This document shows positions 26,758-35,734 of a DNA stretch of 64,000 bases, piece by piece (the stretch's first letter is position 1; the number at the start of each line of letters is the position of its first letter). The stretch comes from Ruminococcus sp. (GTDB lineage: Bacteria; Bacillota; Clostridia; Oscillospirales; Acutalibacteraceae): assembly GCA_017403985.1 (NCBI GenBank), contig JAFRDE010000012.1, positions 1-64,000 on the forward strand. The letters are read 5' to 3'. The position numbers and the translations under genes are program-made. The notes below the pieces were generated by a model. The model searched no databases and had not been told where the DNA came from. It saw only the letters and a list, made by a program, of their open reading frames with translations.

Positions 26758-29042
26758 AGCAGGTTCCTCTGTATCTTACCGCTCGTTGTCTTCGGCAGAG
26801 AATCGCGGAAGACGACGATACGCGGGTATTTATACGGAGCGGTGTGGGTCTTGACGTAATCCTGGATCTCTTTCTTCAGCGCTTCGGTGCCCTCGGTACC
26901 CTTCACCAGCACGATAGAAGCCTTGACGACCTGACCTCTTACGGGGTCGGGAGCGGGAGAAACGCCGCACTCGAGCACATAAGGCAGCTCCATGATGACA
27001 CTCTCGATCTCAAACGGTCCGATACGGTAGCCGGAGGACTTGATAACGTCGTCCGCACGTCCGACATACCAGAAGAAGCCGTCTTCATCGCGCCACGCGA
27101 GGTCGCCGGTGTGGTAATAGCCGTTGCGCCAGTTCTTGCGGGTCGCGTCGACGTCGTTATAGTAGTACATCGCCAGACCGCAGGGCATCCCGTCCGCAAT
27201 ATTGATCACGATCTCGCCGGGTTCGCCGTCGGGAACGTCATTGCCGTCCTTATCGATCAGATGGATGTCATAGATCGGCGAGGGCTTGCCCATGGAGCCG
27301 ATCTTATGCGGCGCGCCGATCATATTGCAGATAATAACGGCGGTCTCGGTCTGACCGAAGCCCTCCATGATCTGCAGACCGGTGAGCTTCTCGAACTGGT
27401 TGTATACCTCGGGATTCAGCGCCTCGCCCGCGGTGGTCATGCGCTTGACGGAGGAGAAATCGTACTTACTGATATCCTCCTTGATCATCATGCGCAGCAT
27501 CGTAGGCGGTGCGCAGAAGGTTGTGATCTGATACTTTGCGAACATCGGCAGGATGTCGTCGGCATGGAAGCGGTCGAAGTCGTAAACGAACATCGGCGCT
27601 TCACACAGCCACTGGCCGTAGAGCTTGCCCCACGCGGCTTTTGCCCAGCCGGTGTCGGAGATGGTAAAGTGCAGACCGTCGGGATCGACGTTGTGCCAGA
27701 AGTGGGCGGTCATGAAGTGACCCAGCGCCAGCTTATGGCTGTGGGCGGCGATCTTCGGATAACCGGAGGTGCCGGAGGTGAAATACATCAGCATGATATC
27801 GTCGCCGCAGGGGGTGCTTTCCTTACGCTCAAAGTGGGATGAGAACAGCTTATATTCTTCGTCGAAGTTGCGCCAACCCTCACGCACGCCGTTGACCATG
27901 ATGCGCTTGAGCTGCGGATAATTCTCCATCGCCTTTTCGACCTCTTCGGCACTGTAGCCGTCGCCGGTACAGATGATAGCGGAAACGCCCGCCGCCTTAA
28001 AGCGGTATTCGAGGTCGTGCGCCTGCAGCTGATTGGTCGCGGGGATCGCGATCGCGCCCAGCTTGTGCAGACCGATGATCGCGAACCAGAACTGGTAATG
28101 ACGCTTCAATATCAGCATGACGCGGTCGCCTCTGCGGATACCAAGGCTCTTGAAATAGTTCGCGCACTGGCAGGACGCGTGACGGATATCGGTAAAGGTG
28201 AAGCGGTGCTCCGTCTTGTCGTTGCCGACATGGATCATCGCCAGCTTGTCGGGGTCTTTATAGGAAATGGCGTCGATGACGTCATAGCCGAAGTTGAATT
28301 TTTCCGTATTCTTGAAAGTGACCTTGGTCGGCGTGCCGTTCTCGTTGACCTCATAGTCGACGAACTTCTTCCAGACGCGCTCCTTGGTGTCGATTTTTTC
28401 CACCTTGGCGGTGGCGATCGCCTTGGTCTGGGTCAGCTCGGGGATCGGCTCGCCCTTGGGATTGAGGACAATCGCGTAGAAGATACAATCCTGTTCGCCG
28501 ACTGCCATTTCACCGTGAGGCGTATTGGAATCGAAATAAATCGTATCGCCGGGTCCTAAGATCTCTTTATGATCGCCGACCTGTACCATCAGCTGACCTT
28601 CGATGACGATATCGATCTCCTGACCGTCGTGCGTCGTCAGCTCCATCGGCTTATTCTGTGCATCCGGATTATACTTGCTCTTGACATACAGAGGCTCCGC
28701 GATGCGGTTCTGGAACGCATAGGCAAGATTATAGTAGGTCATGCCGTGCGCCTGAGATACCTTCTGACCGGTACCGCGTCGGGTCACGGTGTAGGATTTC
28801 AGATTCGGAGAAATACCCTCGATGATCTCGGTGACGTTGACGTTCAGCGCCTGAGCAACGCGATAAATGAAAGCGAAGTTCAAGTCCTGTTCGCCGGATT
28901 CACAGGCGATATACTCCTCTTCGGTCACGTCGGTGAACGCCGCCATTTCCGCGACGGTCTTGCCCTCTAATTCGCGCAGTTCGCGAATACGGGAAGCCAT
29001 TTCTTTGATTTTTGTGTCGATAGCAGTTGTGTTGTAATCCAT
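26754..29042 (-). CDS. HTH(XRE)-cupin-AMP-forming acyl-CoA synthetase fusion (copy A)
   Basis: The 762-residue protein has three parts. Residues about 10-65 form an XRE helix-turn-helix (IRELRELEGKTVAEMAAFTDV). Residues about 110-195 form a cupin_2 barrel (GQEIDIVIEGQLMVQVGDH, then GDTIYFDSNTPHGEMA). Residues about 230-760 form an ANL ligase with MYFTSGTSGYPKI, GFGQTETAVI, YHTGDLAWRDEDG, YRIGPFEIE and the C-terminal KTTSGKIQRN lysine. HTH+cupin is a classic repressor layout (PuuR/SutR type), here joined to an enzyme. The ligase is of the acetyl/medium-chain acyl-CoA type. It is preceded by its own T-box with apparent Val codon. Likely role: activation of a branched acid, with possible autoregulation. 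Confidence 0.9.
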   Translation of the reverse strand: MDYNTTAIDTKIKEMASRIRELRELEGKTVAEMAAFTDVTEEEYIACESGEQDLNFAFIYRVAQALNVNVTEIIEGISPNLKSYTVTRRGTGQKVSQAHGMTYYNLAYAFQNRIAEPLYVKSKYNPDAQNKPMELTTHDGQEIDIVIEGQLMVQVGDHKEILGPGDTIYFDSNTPHGEMAVGEQDCIFYAIVLNPKGEPIPELTQTKAIATAKVEKIDTKERVWKKFVDYEVNENGTPTKVTFKNTEKFNFGYDVIDAISYKDPDKLAMIHVGNDKTEHRFTFTDIRHASCQCANYFKSLGIRRGDRVMLILKRHYQFWFAIIGLHKLGAIAIPATNQLQAHDLEYRFKAAGVSAIICTGDGYSAEEVEKAMENYPQLKRIMVNGVREGWRNFDEEYKLFSSHFERKESTPCGDDIMLMYFTSGTSGYPKIAAHSHKLALGHFMTAHFWHNVDPDGLHFTISDTGWAKAAWGKLYGQWLCEAPMFVYDFDRFHADDILPMFAKYQITTFCAPPTMLRMMIKEDISKYDFSSVKRMTTAGEALNPEVYNQFEKLTGLQIMEGFGQTETAVIICNMIGAPHKIGSMGKPSPIYDIHLIDKDGNDVPDGEPGEIVINIADGMPCGLAMYYYNDVDATRKNWRNGYYHTGDLAWRDEDGFFWYVGRADDVIKSSGYRIGPFEIESVIMELPYVLECGVSPAPDPVRGQVVKASIVLVKGTEGTEALKKEIQDYVKTHTAPYKYPRIVVFRDSLPKTTSGKIQRNLL

Positions 29043-29072
29043 AACATACCTCTATTCCCGGGATGCTTGCAT

Positions 29073-29376
29073 TAAAAAACGCTCATCCCAAAGTAATAAC
29101 TTTGAGACGAGCGCATAACACCCGCGGTACCACTCAAATTGCAGGCTGAAACTCAGCTCTGCCGCTCTCAGAATCTTATACCGGTCCTATCGAAGCGCGG
29201 TATATAACCCCCAGACATTCACGCAGTCATCACGGAGGAGGTCTAATCACACATTACATGCTTTCTTCTCCCCGGCTCTGAAGCTACAAACACGGAAACC
29301 GTCACGGGAGCTTTCACCAACCGCTCCTTCTCTGAGTGACAAGAGAACCGCGCCCTCTTCGTCATAGCCTTTAACT
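29073..29376 (-). promoter_or_regulatory. T-box riboswitch, apparent valine specifier (GTA)
   Basis: The minus strand shows Stem I (CAGAGAAGGAGCGGTTGGTG, with GGAGC/GCTCC pairing), the T-box GAGTGGTACCGCGGGTG (around 29120-29136) and a strong terminator (CGCTC...GAGCG stem, T6) at 29077-29115. Taking the triplet 6 nt before GAGC gives GTA (Val). The neighbouring TTT or GTT would be other readings, so this specifier is the least certain of the three. Control is by uncharged tRNA binding, which prevents termination ahead of the HTH-cupin-ligase gene. Confidence 0.87.
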
Positions 29377-29382
29377 CGTCTT

Positions 29383-29411
29383 ATATTATCACATGATTCG
29401 TTATTTGTCAA
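29383..29411 (-). promoter_or_regulatory. Sigma-A promoter of T-box (Val) unit
   Basis: Minus-strand TTGACA (29406-29411) and TAATAT (29383-29388) with a 17-base spacer, just upstream of the leader. Confidence 0.88.
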
Positions 29412-29424
29412 CCCGTTTTTAGTG

Positions 29425-29525
29425 GCAAGTGACAAGTGACCGGTGACAAGTTATTTCAATATAATACAGGTGTGGGCGAAGCCCGCCAACAACTTGTCAC
29501 TAACCACTGACCACTGGTCACTGGT
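29425..29525. repeat. Composite repeat with GTGACAAGT/ACTTGTCAC arms
   Basis: The left arm GGCAAGTGACAAGTGACCGG and right arm CAACTTGTCACTAACCACTG are inverted. The core has GGTGTGGGCGAAGCCCGCC. The right arm ends at the stop codon of the ligase gene at 29526. Confidence 0.7.
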
Positions 29526-31790
29526 TTACAGTTTATTTCTCTGGATCTTGCCGCTGATGGTCTTGGGCAGGCTGTCGCGGAAGACGACGATACGCGGATA
29601 CTTGTAAGGAGCGGTATGCTGCTTGACGTAATCCTGGATCTCTTTCTTCAGCTCTTCGGAAGGCTCCTTGCCCTTGACGAGGACGATACTCGCCTTGACG
29701 ACCTGACCGCGCACCTCATCGGGAGCCGCGGATACGCCGCACTCAAGCACATACGGCAGTTCCATGATGACGGATTCGATCTCGAACGGTCCGATACGGT
29801 AGCCGGAGGATTTGATAACGTCGTCGGTACGTCCGACATACCAGAAGTAGCCGTCCTCATCACGCCACGCGGTATCGCCTGTATGGTACATACCGTCATG
29901 CCACGCTTCATGCGTCGCTTCCTCGTTGCGGTAATAGCCTTTAAACAAGCCGCAGGGAACACGCTTGTCGGTACGAATAATGATCTCGCCGGGTTCGCCG
30001 TCGGGAACGGGATTGCCGTCCGGATCGACAATATCGATATCATAGCCAGGGATGGGCTTGCCCATCGAGCCGAGCTTGGGCGTCGTGCCGAAGAGGTTGC
30101 CGATAGTGAGGGTGGTCTCGGTCTGACCGAAGCCCTCCATGATCCTGAGACCCGTCGCCTTGCGGAACTGACGCCAGACCTCGGGATTCAGCGCCTCACC
30201 GGCAGTCGTCATATGGACAATGCTCGACAGATCGTACTTGCTCAGGTCCTCCTTGATCATCATGCGCAGCATGGTAGGCGGTGCGCAGAAGGTGGTGATA
30301 TGGTATTTTTTAAACATCGGAAGGATGTCGTCGGCATGGAAGCGGTCAAAGTCATAGGTAAAGACCGCGCCCTCAGACAGCCACTGGCCGTAGAGCTTGC
30401 CCCACAGCGCCTTACCCCAGCCGGTGTCGGAGATGGTGAAGTGCAGACCGTCGGGATCGACGCCGTGCCAGTATTTGGCGGTCACATAATGACCGAGCGC
30501 ATACTTGTAGCTGTGGTTGGCAATCTTGGGATAACCGGTCGTACCGGAGGTAAAGAACATGACCATCGTATCGTTGCCGCAGGGAGTATCGACGGTACGA
30601 TAATAATGAGTGGAATACATCTCATATTCTGCGTCGAAGTCACGCCAGCCGTCTCTCTGACCGCCCACCAAAACTTTAGTCGTCAGTGTCGGACAGGTCT
30701 TCTGCGCCTCGTCAACAGAGTCGGCAACAGCGCCGTCGGCAGTCGCGACAATCGCGGAAACGCCTGCCGACTGGAAGCGATATTCAAAATCATGCGCTAA
30801 GAGCTGATTGGTCGCGGGGATCGCGATCGCGCCCAGCTTATGCAGCGCAAGCATAGAGAACCAGAACTGGTAATGGCGCTTCAGCACGAGCATAACACGG
30901 TCGCCTTTTTTGATACCGAGCGATTTGAAATAGTTCGCAGTCTGATTGGAACGGCGCTTCATATCGTTGAAGGTAAAGCGACGCTCGACCTTGTTCTTGT
31001 CGATATGGAGCATGGCGAGCTTTTCGGGCGTATTGTTCGCGATGGCATCGACACAGTCGAAAGCAAAGTTGAACTTATCCTCATTCTTGAAGCTGATCGC
31101 TTTCAGACAGCCGTCCTCATCCTCAAGGGTACGGACAAACTGTGAGGCGATCTCGGATTTTTTCTTGACATGCGCCTTCATGACGTCGTCGTCGTGCTCT
31201 TCTACCTCTTTCTCGCCGGGGAGAATGATCGCGATGAACTTGACGTCCTCGCCGCCGATGGCGATCATGCCGTGAGGGGTGGAGGAATTGTAATAGATGC
31301 TGTCGCCCGCTTGCAGCTCCTCAAAATTGTTGCCGATCTGGATTTTCATCTTGCCGGAGATGACATAATCGAATTCCTGACCGGCATGCTTGGTCAGATG
31401 GATCGGCTTGTTCTGGAGCGATTCATTATAGTCGTATTGGCAGAAGTAGGGCTCGGCAATTTTGTTCTTGAACATCGGTGCGACGTTCACGATAGAGATG
31501 CCTTCTTCCTCGGCAGTCTGTCTGCCGCCGCCGCGTCGGGTAACGGTGTAGCTCTTGAGTCTTGCCGACTCGCCCTCTAAGATATCGGTGATACCCAGAC
31601 CGAATGCCAAAGCGCACTTATGGATAAAGGTAAAGGGGAAATCCTCAGACCCGTTCTCATAAGCCTTGTACTCGGCGACGGTCACCTCGGTTTTTTCCGC
31701 CATTTCCTCAACAGAAAAGCCGGAAATCTCACGCATCTCGCGGATACGTTTTGCTACCTCGACTAATTTTTCATTATCAACTACTGACAT
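29526..31790 (-). CDS. HTH(XRE)-cupin-AMP-forming acyl-CoA synthetase fusion (copy B)
   Basis: This is a 754-residue paralogue of the gene at 26754, with the same order: XRE HTH (about 10-65, ISGFSVEEMAEKTEVTVAEY), cupin (about 110-190, GQEFDYVISGKMKIQIGNN, GDSIYYNSSTPHGM) and ANL ligase (about 230-750, FFTSGTTGYPKI, GFGQTETTLT, YHTGDTAWRDEDG, KTISGKIQRN). Start ATG 31790 (MSVVDNEK) has GGGAGGAAC upstream. The in-frame extension to 31829 starts inside the leader and lacks a ribosome site. Its own T-box reads as Ile. Two paralogues with differing T-box codons suggest different branched-acid substrates. Confidence 0.9.
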   Translation of the reverse strand: MSVVDNEKLVEVAKRIREMREISGFSVEEMAEKTEVTVAEYKAYENGSEDFPFTFIHKCALAFGLGITDILEGESARLKSYTVTRRGGGRQTAEEEGISIVNVAPMFKNKIAEPYFCQYDYNESLQNKPIHLTKHAGQEFDYVISGKMKIQIGNNFEELQAGDSIYYNSSTPHGMIAIGGEDVKFIAIILPGEKEVEEHDDDVMKAHVKKKSEIASQFVRTLEDEDGCLKAISFKNEDKFNFAFDCVDAIANNTPEKLAMLHIDKNKVERRFTFNDMKRRSNQTANYFKSLGIKKGDRVMLVLKRHYQFWFSMLALHKLGAIAIPATNQLLAHDFEYRFQSAGVSAIVATADGAVADSVDEAQKTCPTLTTKVLVGGQRDGWRDFDAEYEMYSTHYYRTVDTPCGNDTMVMFFTSGTTGYPKIANHSYKYALGHYVTAKYWHGVDPDGLHFTISDTGWGKALWGKLYGQWLSEGAVFTYDFDRFHADDILPMFKKYHITTFCAPPTMLRMMIKEDLSKYDLSSIVHMTTAGEALNPEVWRQFRKATGLRIMEGFGQTETTLTIGNLFGTTPKLGSMGKPIPGYDIDIVDPDGNPVPDGEPGEIIIRTDKRVPCGLFKGYYRNEEATHEAWHDGMYHTGDTAWRDEDGYFWYVGRTDDVIKSSGYRIGPFEIESVIMELPYVLECGVSAAPDEVRGQVVKASIVLVKGKEPSEELKKEIQDYVKQHTAPYKYPRIVVFRDSLPKTISGKIQRNKL

Positions 31791-31903
31791 AATGTGTTCC
31801 TCCCATATAGATAGATTAGGGTTCAACAATCAATAAATCGAAGATTGTGTTGCAGTCGGCACGGCTTGGAAAAACAAGTCGCTGTGCGTAATGCTTATTC
31901 CGT

Positions 31904-31946
31904 TGAGATTGCCACGGCCCCTGTGGGGCTTCGCAATGACAAGGAA
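31904..31946. repeat. REP-like palindromic unit downstream of the Ile T-box terminator
   Basis: TGAGATTGCCACGGCCCC...GGGGCTTCGCAATGACA. Ends pair with each other. A near copy is at 32050-32092 inside the T-box leader. Confidence 0.78.
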
Positions 31947-31948
31947 TA

Positions 31949-32290
31949 AAAAAAACACCCGTCTCAACATTGAGACGAGTGTGAAAATCACATCCGCGGT
32001 ACCACTCAACTTGCAGTAATGCTACTGCCACTCTCGAGGTCTGTATATCGGTTGAGATTGCCACAGCTCCAATGGAGCTTCGCAATGACAATTTATATAT
32101 CTAACCTCTATGCCTTTACGCAGCAATCACGGGGAGTATCTACTCAGCATACACAAGTATCGCTTTTCGGGCTCCCGGCTCGGAAGGGATGGGTACTCAG
32201 GCTCATTTTATCGGCTTACACCTGCCGCCGACTCTCTGAAAAAACAACGCCCTGACCGTCTTCGTCACAGCCTTTATCAATTGTCTATGT
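31949..32290 (-). promoter_or_regulatory. T-box riboswitch, apparent isoleucine specifier (ATC)
   Basis: On the minus strand: Stem I AGAGAGTCGGCGGCAGGTG, then CCCATCCCTTCCGAGC, where ATC sits 6 nt before GAGC as in compact Ile T-boxes; the T-box GAGTGGTACCGCGGATG (around 31993-32009); and a terminator (CACTCGTCTCA...TGAGACGGGTG, T8) at about 31952-31982. The leader is longer than the Val one because a REP unit (32050-32092) lies between Stem I and the antiterminator. Charging of tRNA-Ile should control the ligase gene at 29526. Confidence 0.88.
32050..32092. repeat. REP-like unit inserted within the Ile T-box leader
   Basis: TGAGATTGCCACAGCTCC...GGAGCTTCGCAATGACA matches the unit at 31904 but lies between Stem I and the T-box sequence. 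It should fold as its own hairpin and so may extend the leader without breaking the switch. Confidence 0.78.
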
Positions 32291-32293
32291 CAA

Positions 32294-32321
32294 ATTGTAG
32301 CACATTTTTTGAAAAAGTCAA
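32294..32321 (-). promoter_or_regulatory. Sigma-A promoter of T-box (Ile) unit
   Basis: Minus-strand TTGACT (32316-32321) and TACAAT (32294-32299), 16-base spacer. The rest of the gap up to 32525 shows no gene, only a partial Cys/Ser-rich shadow frame. Confidence 0.75.
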
Positions 32322-32525
32322 TATGTTTATTATGACGATTATCTGATATGGTGAACACAATATTTTATCCACTTTTCAAAGGGGATGTAAGAAATGACGC
32401 TTGCGATATCCCGCATGGCAGTTTCGTATCGCGCTTATCTGATTTTTCGACGAAACAAAGTCTGTCATTTTTAACCTGCGTTTGATAGCAATGACAAGTC
32501 CAACCGCGGGACACAAGTCCCTCCC

Positions 32526-33416
32526 CTACAGATTGTCTCTGCCGCGTCTGTTGCTGAGCAAATAGTTCAAGATCGCCATACCGATGATAATGACGTAACC
32601 GATGATGCTCCAGACGTCCGGTACCTGCTGAAAGACGATCAGGCTCATCAAGGACGCAAAAATGATCTGACTGAAATCATAGACGGATATCTCCTTGGCT
32701 GGCGCACAGGTGTAAGCGGCGGTAATGGAAAACTGCGCCAAAGCTGCCGAGACACCGGCGCTGAGCAGATAGATCCACTGGAGCGCCGTCATCGGAACAT
32801 AGCCGGCGATCGCGATCGGCGTGACGATCAGGGTCGAAGCGGTCGAGAAAAAGAACACGATATAAGGGTTCTTCTCCCCCATCAGTCCGAGCTTGCGTAC
32901 GCATCCGTAGGCGGCTCCGGCGAACACGCCGCCCATGAATCCGACCAGAGCCGGGATAAACGCGGCGTTGGCAAAGCTCGGCTTGATCACGAACAGCGCG
33001 CCGAACAAAGCGCCGCCGAGGATCAGCCACTGATAGAGCCGCGGGCGCTCGTGGATAAAGATAAACGAGAACAGCACCGCGAAAAACGGCGACATCTTAT
33101 TCAGGATCGACGCGTCGGACAGCACCAGCGTCTCGAGCGCGTAATAGTTGCACACGACGCCTGCCAAGCCGAAAACAGTCCGCAGGATCAAATACGGCAT
33201 ACTGCCCTTTACTGACGGCCGAAGCGGCATTTTATTCTTTAAAAGAACAATAAAAGCGATGACCGCCGCCATCGCGTTGCGGAAAAAGACCTTCTGAAAC
33301 ACCGGCAGCTCGTCGCCGCTGAGTTTGACAAACATATTCATGCAGGCGAAGAAGAATGCCGACAAAATCAGAAGCAGGATCCCTTTGGTTCTTTTACTCA
33401 CGATATCAAGCACCAA
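32526..33416 (-). CDS. EamA-domain DMT-superfamily transporter
   Basis: The 296-residue protein has about ten membrane helices as two EamA repeats (residues about 12-145 and 158-290). It has the AFFFACMNMFVKL start typical of the family and a later YDFSQIIFASLMSLIVFQQ block. DMT proteins export or import amino acids, cofactors or drugs; the substrate cannot be told. It may be relevant that it lies just upstream of the BCAA block, but transcription units are separate. Start may be ATG 33416 (MVLDIVSKRTKG). Confidence 0.88.
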   Translation of the reverse strand: MVLDIVSKRTKGILLLILSAFFFACMNMFVKLSGDELPVFQKVFFRNAMAAVIAFIVLLKNKMPLRPSVKGSMPYLILRTVFGLAGVVCNYYALETLVLSDASILNKMSPFFAVLFSFIFIHERPRLYQWLILGGALFGALFVIKPSFANAAFIPALVGFMGGVFAGAAYGCVRKLGLMGEKNPYIVFFFSTASTLIVTPIAIAGYVPMTALQWIYLLSAGVSAALAQFSITAAYTCAPAKEISVYDFSQIIFASLMSLIVFQQVPDVWSIIGYVIIIGMAILNYLLSNRRGRDNL

Positions 33417-33548
33417 TCATAAAATACTAATAATACAGTTATTGTATCACAAGGCTGACCCTTTTTCAATAAAAACACATCACTGAATAATCATGAATCG
33501 ATTTGTCAACAATACTACCGGAAGATACAAAAACAGGAGCGTGAACAA

Positions 33549-33896
33549 ATGAACGTCAAACGCGGAGATATTTATTACGCGGATCTCAGCCCGGTGGTAG
33601 GCTCGGAACAGGGAGGGATCAGACCGGTGCTGATCATCCAGAACGACGTCGGCAACCGCTACTCCCCCACCGTGATCGCGGCGGCGATCACCAGCCGCAC
33701 GGATAAGACCAAGCTGCCGACGCATATCCCCATCGAAGCCCGCGACTGCGGACTGCAAAAAGACAGCGTCGTCCTGCTCGAGCAGGTGCGTACATTAGAC
33801 AAGCGCAGACTCAGAGAAAGGATGGGCTCGGTCAGTATCCGTGCGATGAAAGAAATCAATCAGGCGCTGTCCGTATCCTTCGGGCTGATCGGCTGA
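33549..33896 (+). CDS. ndoA: MazF/PemK (NdoA) family endoribonuclease toxin, apparently solitary
   Basis: The 115-residue protein matches the NdoA/MazF pattern: [23 protein letters not shown] start, then [11 protein letters not shown], and [10 protein letters not shown], which carries the Thr/Ser and Arg expected at the RNase site. Length equals Bacillus EndoA. Such toxins cut mRNA at short specific sites and are kept in check by a small antitoxin gene upstream. Here the upstream gap is 132 bases and no antitoxin frame is visible, so its partner may be elsewhere or lost. A clear terminator follows at 33907. Confidence 0.92.
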   Translation: MNVKRGDIYYADLSPVVGSEQGGIRPVLIIQNDVGNRYSPTVIAAAITSRTDKTKLPTHIPIEARDCGLQKDSVVLLEQVRTLDKRRLRERMGSVSIRAMKEINQALSVSFGLIG

Positions 33897-33906
33897 CCGC
33901 GCAATA

Positions 33907-33946
33907 AGCCCGGGGGTTCGTCAACAGACTGTGCCCCCGGGCTTTT
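33907..33946 (+). terminator. Terminator of the MazF gene
   Basis: AGCCCGGGGG (33907-33916) pairs with CCCCCGGGCT (33934-33943), followed by TTTT. Confidence 0.92.
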
Positions 33947-34037
33947 GAAATTATAAACAACTATTCTGGTGTAAGCACCAAAGTGTTTGCCGATCACTTT
34001 ACCCACGCTTTGATTGTGCAAATTATTAGACACATCA

Positions 34038-34082
34038 TAACCGACTACTGGTCACTTGCCACTTGTCACTGGTCACTAAACA
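34038..34082. repeat. Heptamer-type repeat at the 3' end of the DUF6020-like gene
   Basis: CTGGTCACTTGCCACTTGTCACTGGTCAC runs up to the reverse-complemented stop codon at 34084. Same units as at 29425-29525. Confidence 0.65.
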
Positions 34083-34083
34083 A

Positions 34084-35733
34084 TCAGCCTTCCGCATCCG
34101 TAACCGAAGCCGAGATTTTATCGGGTACTGATTCTTTGGCAGCAGACTTTTTGTTATTACCGTCAGCCGCAGACGGATCCGATTTCTCCTCCCGGAAAAC
34201 GAGCAGAAGCAAAACGGGCGTTATGACAAACGAATAATAGAACAGTCGGTAATCATCGCCGCTGAGGAGCAGCATGGTGCCGAAGTTATACAGCAGCATC
34301 GCCAGCACCGGCAGGATACGCTTCCATTCGGCTTTTACTCTGAATCTGAATTTCGCGAACGCCGCGACGATCAAGATCAGATTCATCGCACCGATATACC
34401 AGAATATCCATTTCATAAAGGTATTCAGACGATCCGTGACAAACGAAGCGATACCGTTCGCGACCGGATTGTACTGATAGGTGATACCGAATTCGTTTCC
34501 GACGATACCGGGTCTGAAGTCGCTCCAGTGGGAGTCGTCGGCGCTGAGGGTATACACCATATCGGTCGCCGCGATCAAGCCGGTGAAGGCTTCCTTGGGC
34601 GATTTGACGAAGCATCTGAGCATATAGCCGATCACCTTCGGAGCACCCGCTTCGCTGATCTTATGATAATCCGTACCGGCGCGGAATTTCACGGTATTGA
34701 AGTTACCCATAATATAACCGTCCGTCCATGATTCTGACGGCGCCACGGAGTAGATAAACTCCTTTACATCATCATCCAGCGCGGACGGATTGCGCGCGGC
34801 GACAGCGCCGATCACGGAAACAGGCACGCCGAGCATCTCCGTCTCTCTGTCACCGGGCTGCTCCACGTTCAACAGCGCGTAGAACGGTCCTTCGATCAGG
34901 ATGACCGCCGCGACAAAGCACACTGCCGTGATGACAGCCGCTTTGCGTTTGAGGTACAGCAGCATCGCGATCAGCATCGGAAGCGTGAACAGCAGCGCGT
35001 TATGTCGGAATACCGTCGCCAGTACCAGAACGATAACGACTGCGGCGATATGACTGCGCTTTTTCAGCCACTCGCCCTTGGTAAAATACGCGTTAGCCGC
35101 ATAGGCGGCGGCAAGCAGCGCGGTGATCGCAAACGGGACGTCCTTCCACGGGTACACCGATATGAAGGCTGTAGCCGGGCTGATCAATATAAACGCAAGG
35201 GACAGCACGGCGTAAGGAATATTGCTGTGCCGCAAGACCGTATAAGCGGCATAAGCGGCGGCAAGAGAAAACGCGATCAGCTGGAACAAAACGACCGATC
35301 CTGTCCACCCGCCGGTCAGCTTCAGCGGAATCGTAAAGCCGAGCAACGTATGCAGAACGGGATGCCAGTTATTATACTCGCCGGTCACCGCCTGCCTGTA
35401 CTGTGTAACGGAATCCGCCGAAAAAGCGCCCGGATAATAAGCGGCATAATAGATACCGAAAACCGCCGCGCACACGAGGAAAAACAGCGTAAACCAGCAG
35501 ATCTTACTCTTTTTCGTTTTCAGGACCGCCTTATAGCGTATTCCGATACGCCGACACAGCTTGATCAATGCGGGACAAATAATCACTGCTCCGATCAGGA
35601 TCAGGATATACAGCCACACTTTGACCTTGTCGGAATAATCGGACAGAAAAACGTCCGCTCCGACAATAAACGTTACATAGAGAATCAGGAGAATCCCTTT
35701 GATCCCCTCCAGATAATCCCATACTTTCTTCAT
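34084..35733 (-). CDS. Multi-pass membrane protein, DUF6020/GT-C-like
   Basis: The 549-residue protein has about 12 hydrophobic helices. After the first loops it carries YYPGAFSADSVTQYRQ and WHPVLHTLL, an Asp-bearing outer loop followed by the H-P motif typical of the DUF6020 / GT-C glycosyltransferase-like group. Such enzymes use polyprenyl-phosphate sugars outside the membrane, but no activity is shown here. The C-terminal tail is charged and Ala/Asp/Ser-rich. Its start follows the metK stop by only 1 base, so it is co-transcribed with metK and under the SAM riboswitch, which is unusual for such a protein. Confidence 0.75.
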   Translation of the reverse strand: MKKVWDYLEGIKGILLILYVTFIVGADVFLSDYSDKVKVWLYILILIGAVIICPALIKLCRRIGIRYKAVLKTKKSKICWFTLFFLVCAAVFGIYYAAYYPGAFSADSVTQYRQAVTGEYNNWHPVLHTLLGFTIPLKLTGGWTGSVVLFQLIAFSLAAAYAAYTVLRHSNIPYAVLSLAFILISPATAFISVYPWKDVPFAITALLAAAYAANAYFTKGEWLKKRSHIAAVVIVLVLATVFRHNALLFTLPMLIAMLLYLKRKAAVITAVCFVAAVILIEGPFYALLNVEQPGDRETEMLGVPVSVIGAVAARNPSALDDDVKEFIYSVAPSESWTDGYIMGNFNTVKFRAGTDYHKISEAGAPKVIGYMLRCFVKSPKEAFTGLIAATDMVYTLSADDSHWSDFRPGIVGNEFGITYQYNPVANGIASFVTDRLNTFMKWIFWYIGAMNLILIVAAFAKFRFRVKAEWKRILPVLAMLLYNFGTMLLLSGDDYRLFYYSFVITPVLLLLVFREEKSDPSAADGNNKKSAAKESVPDKISASVTDAEG

Positions 35734-35734
35734 C

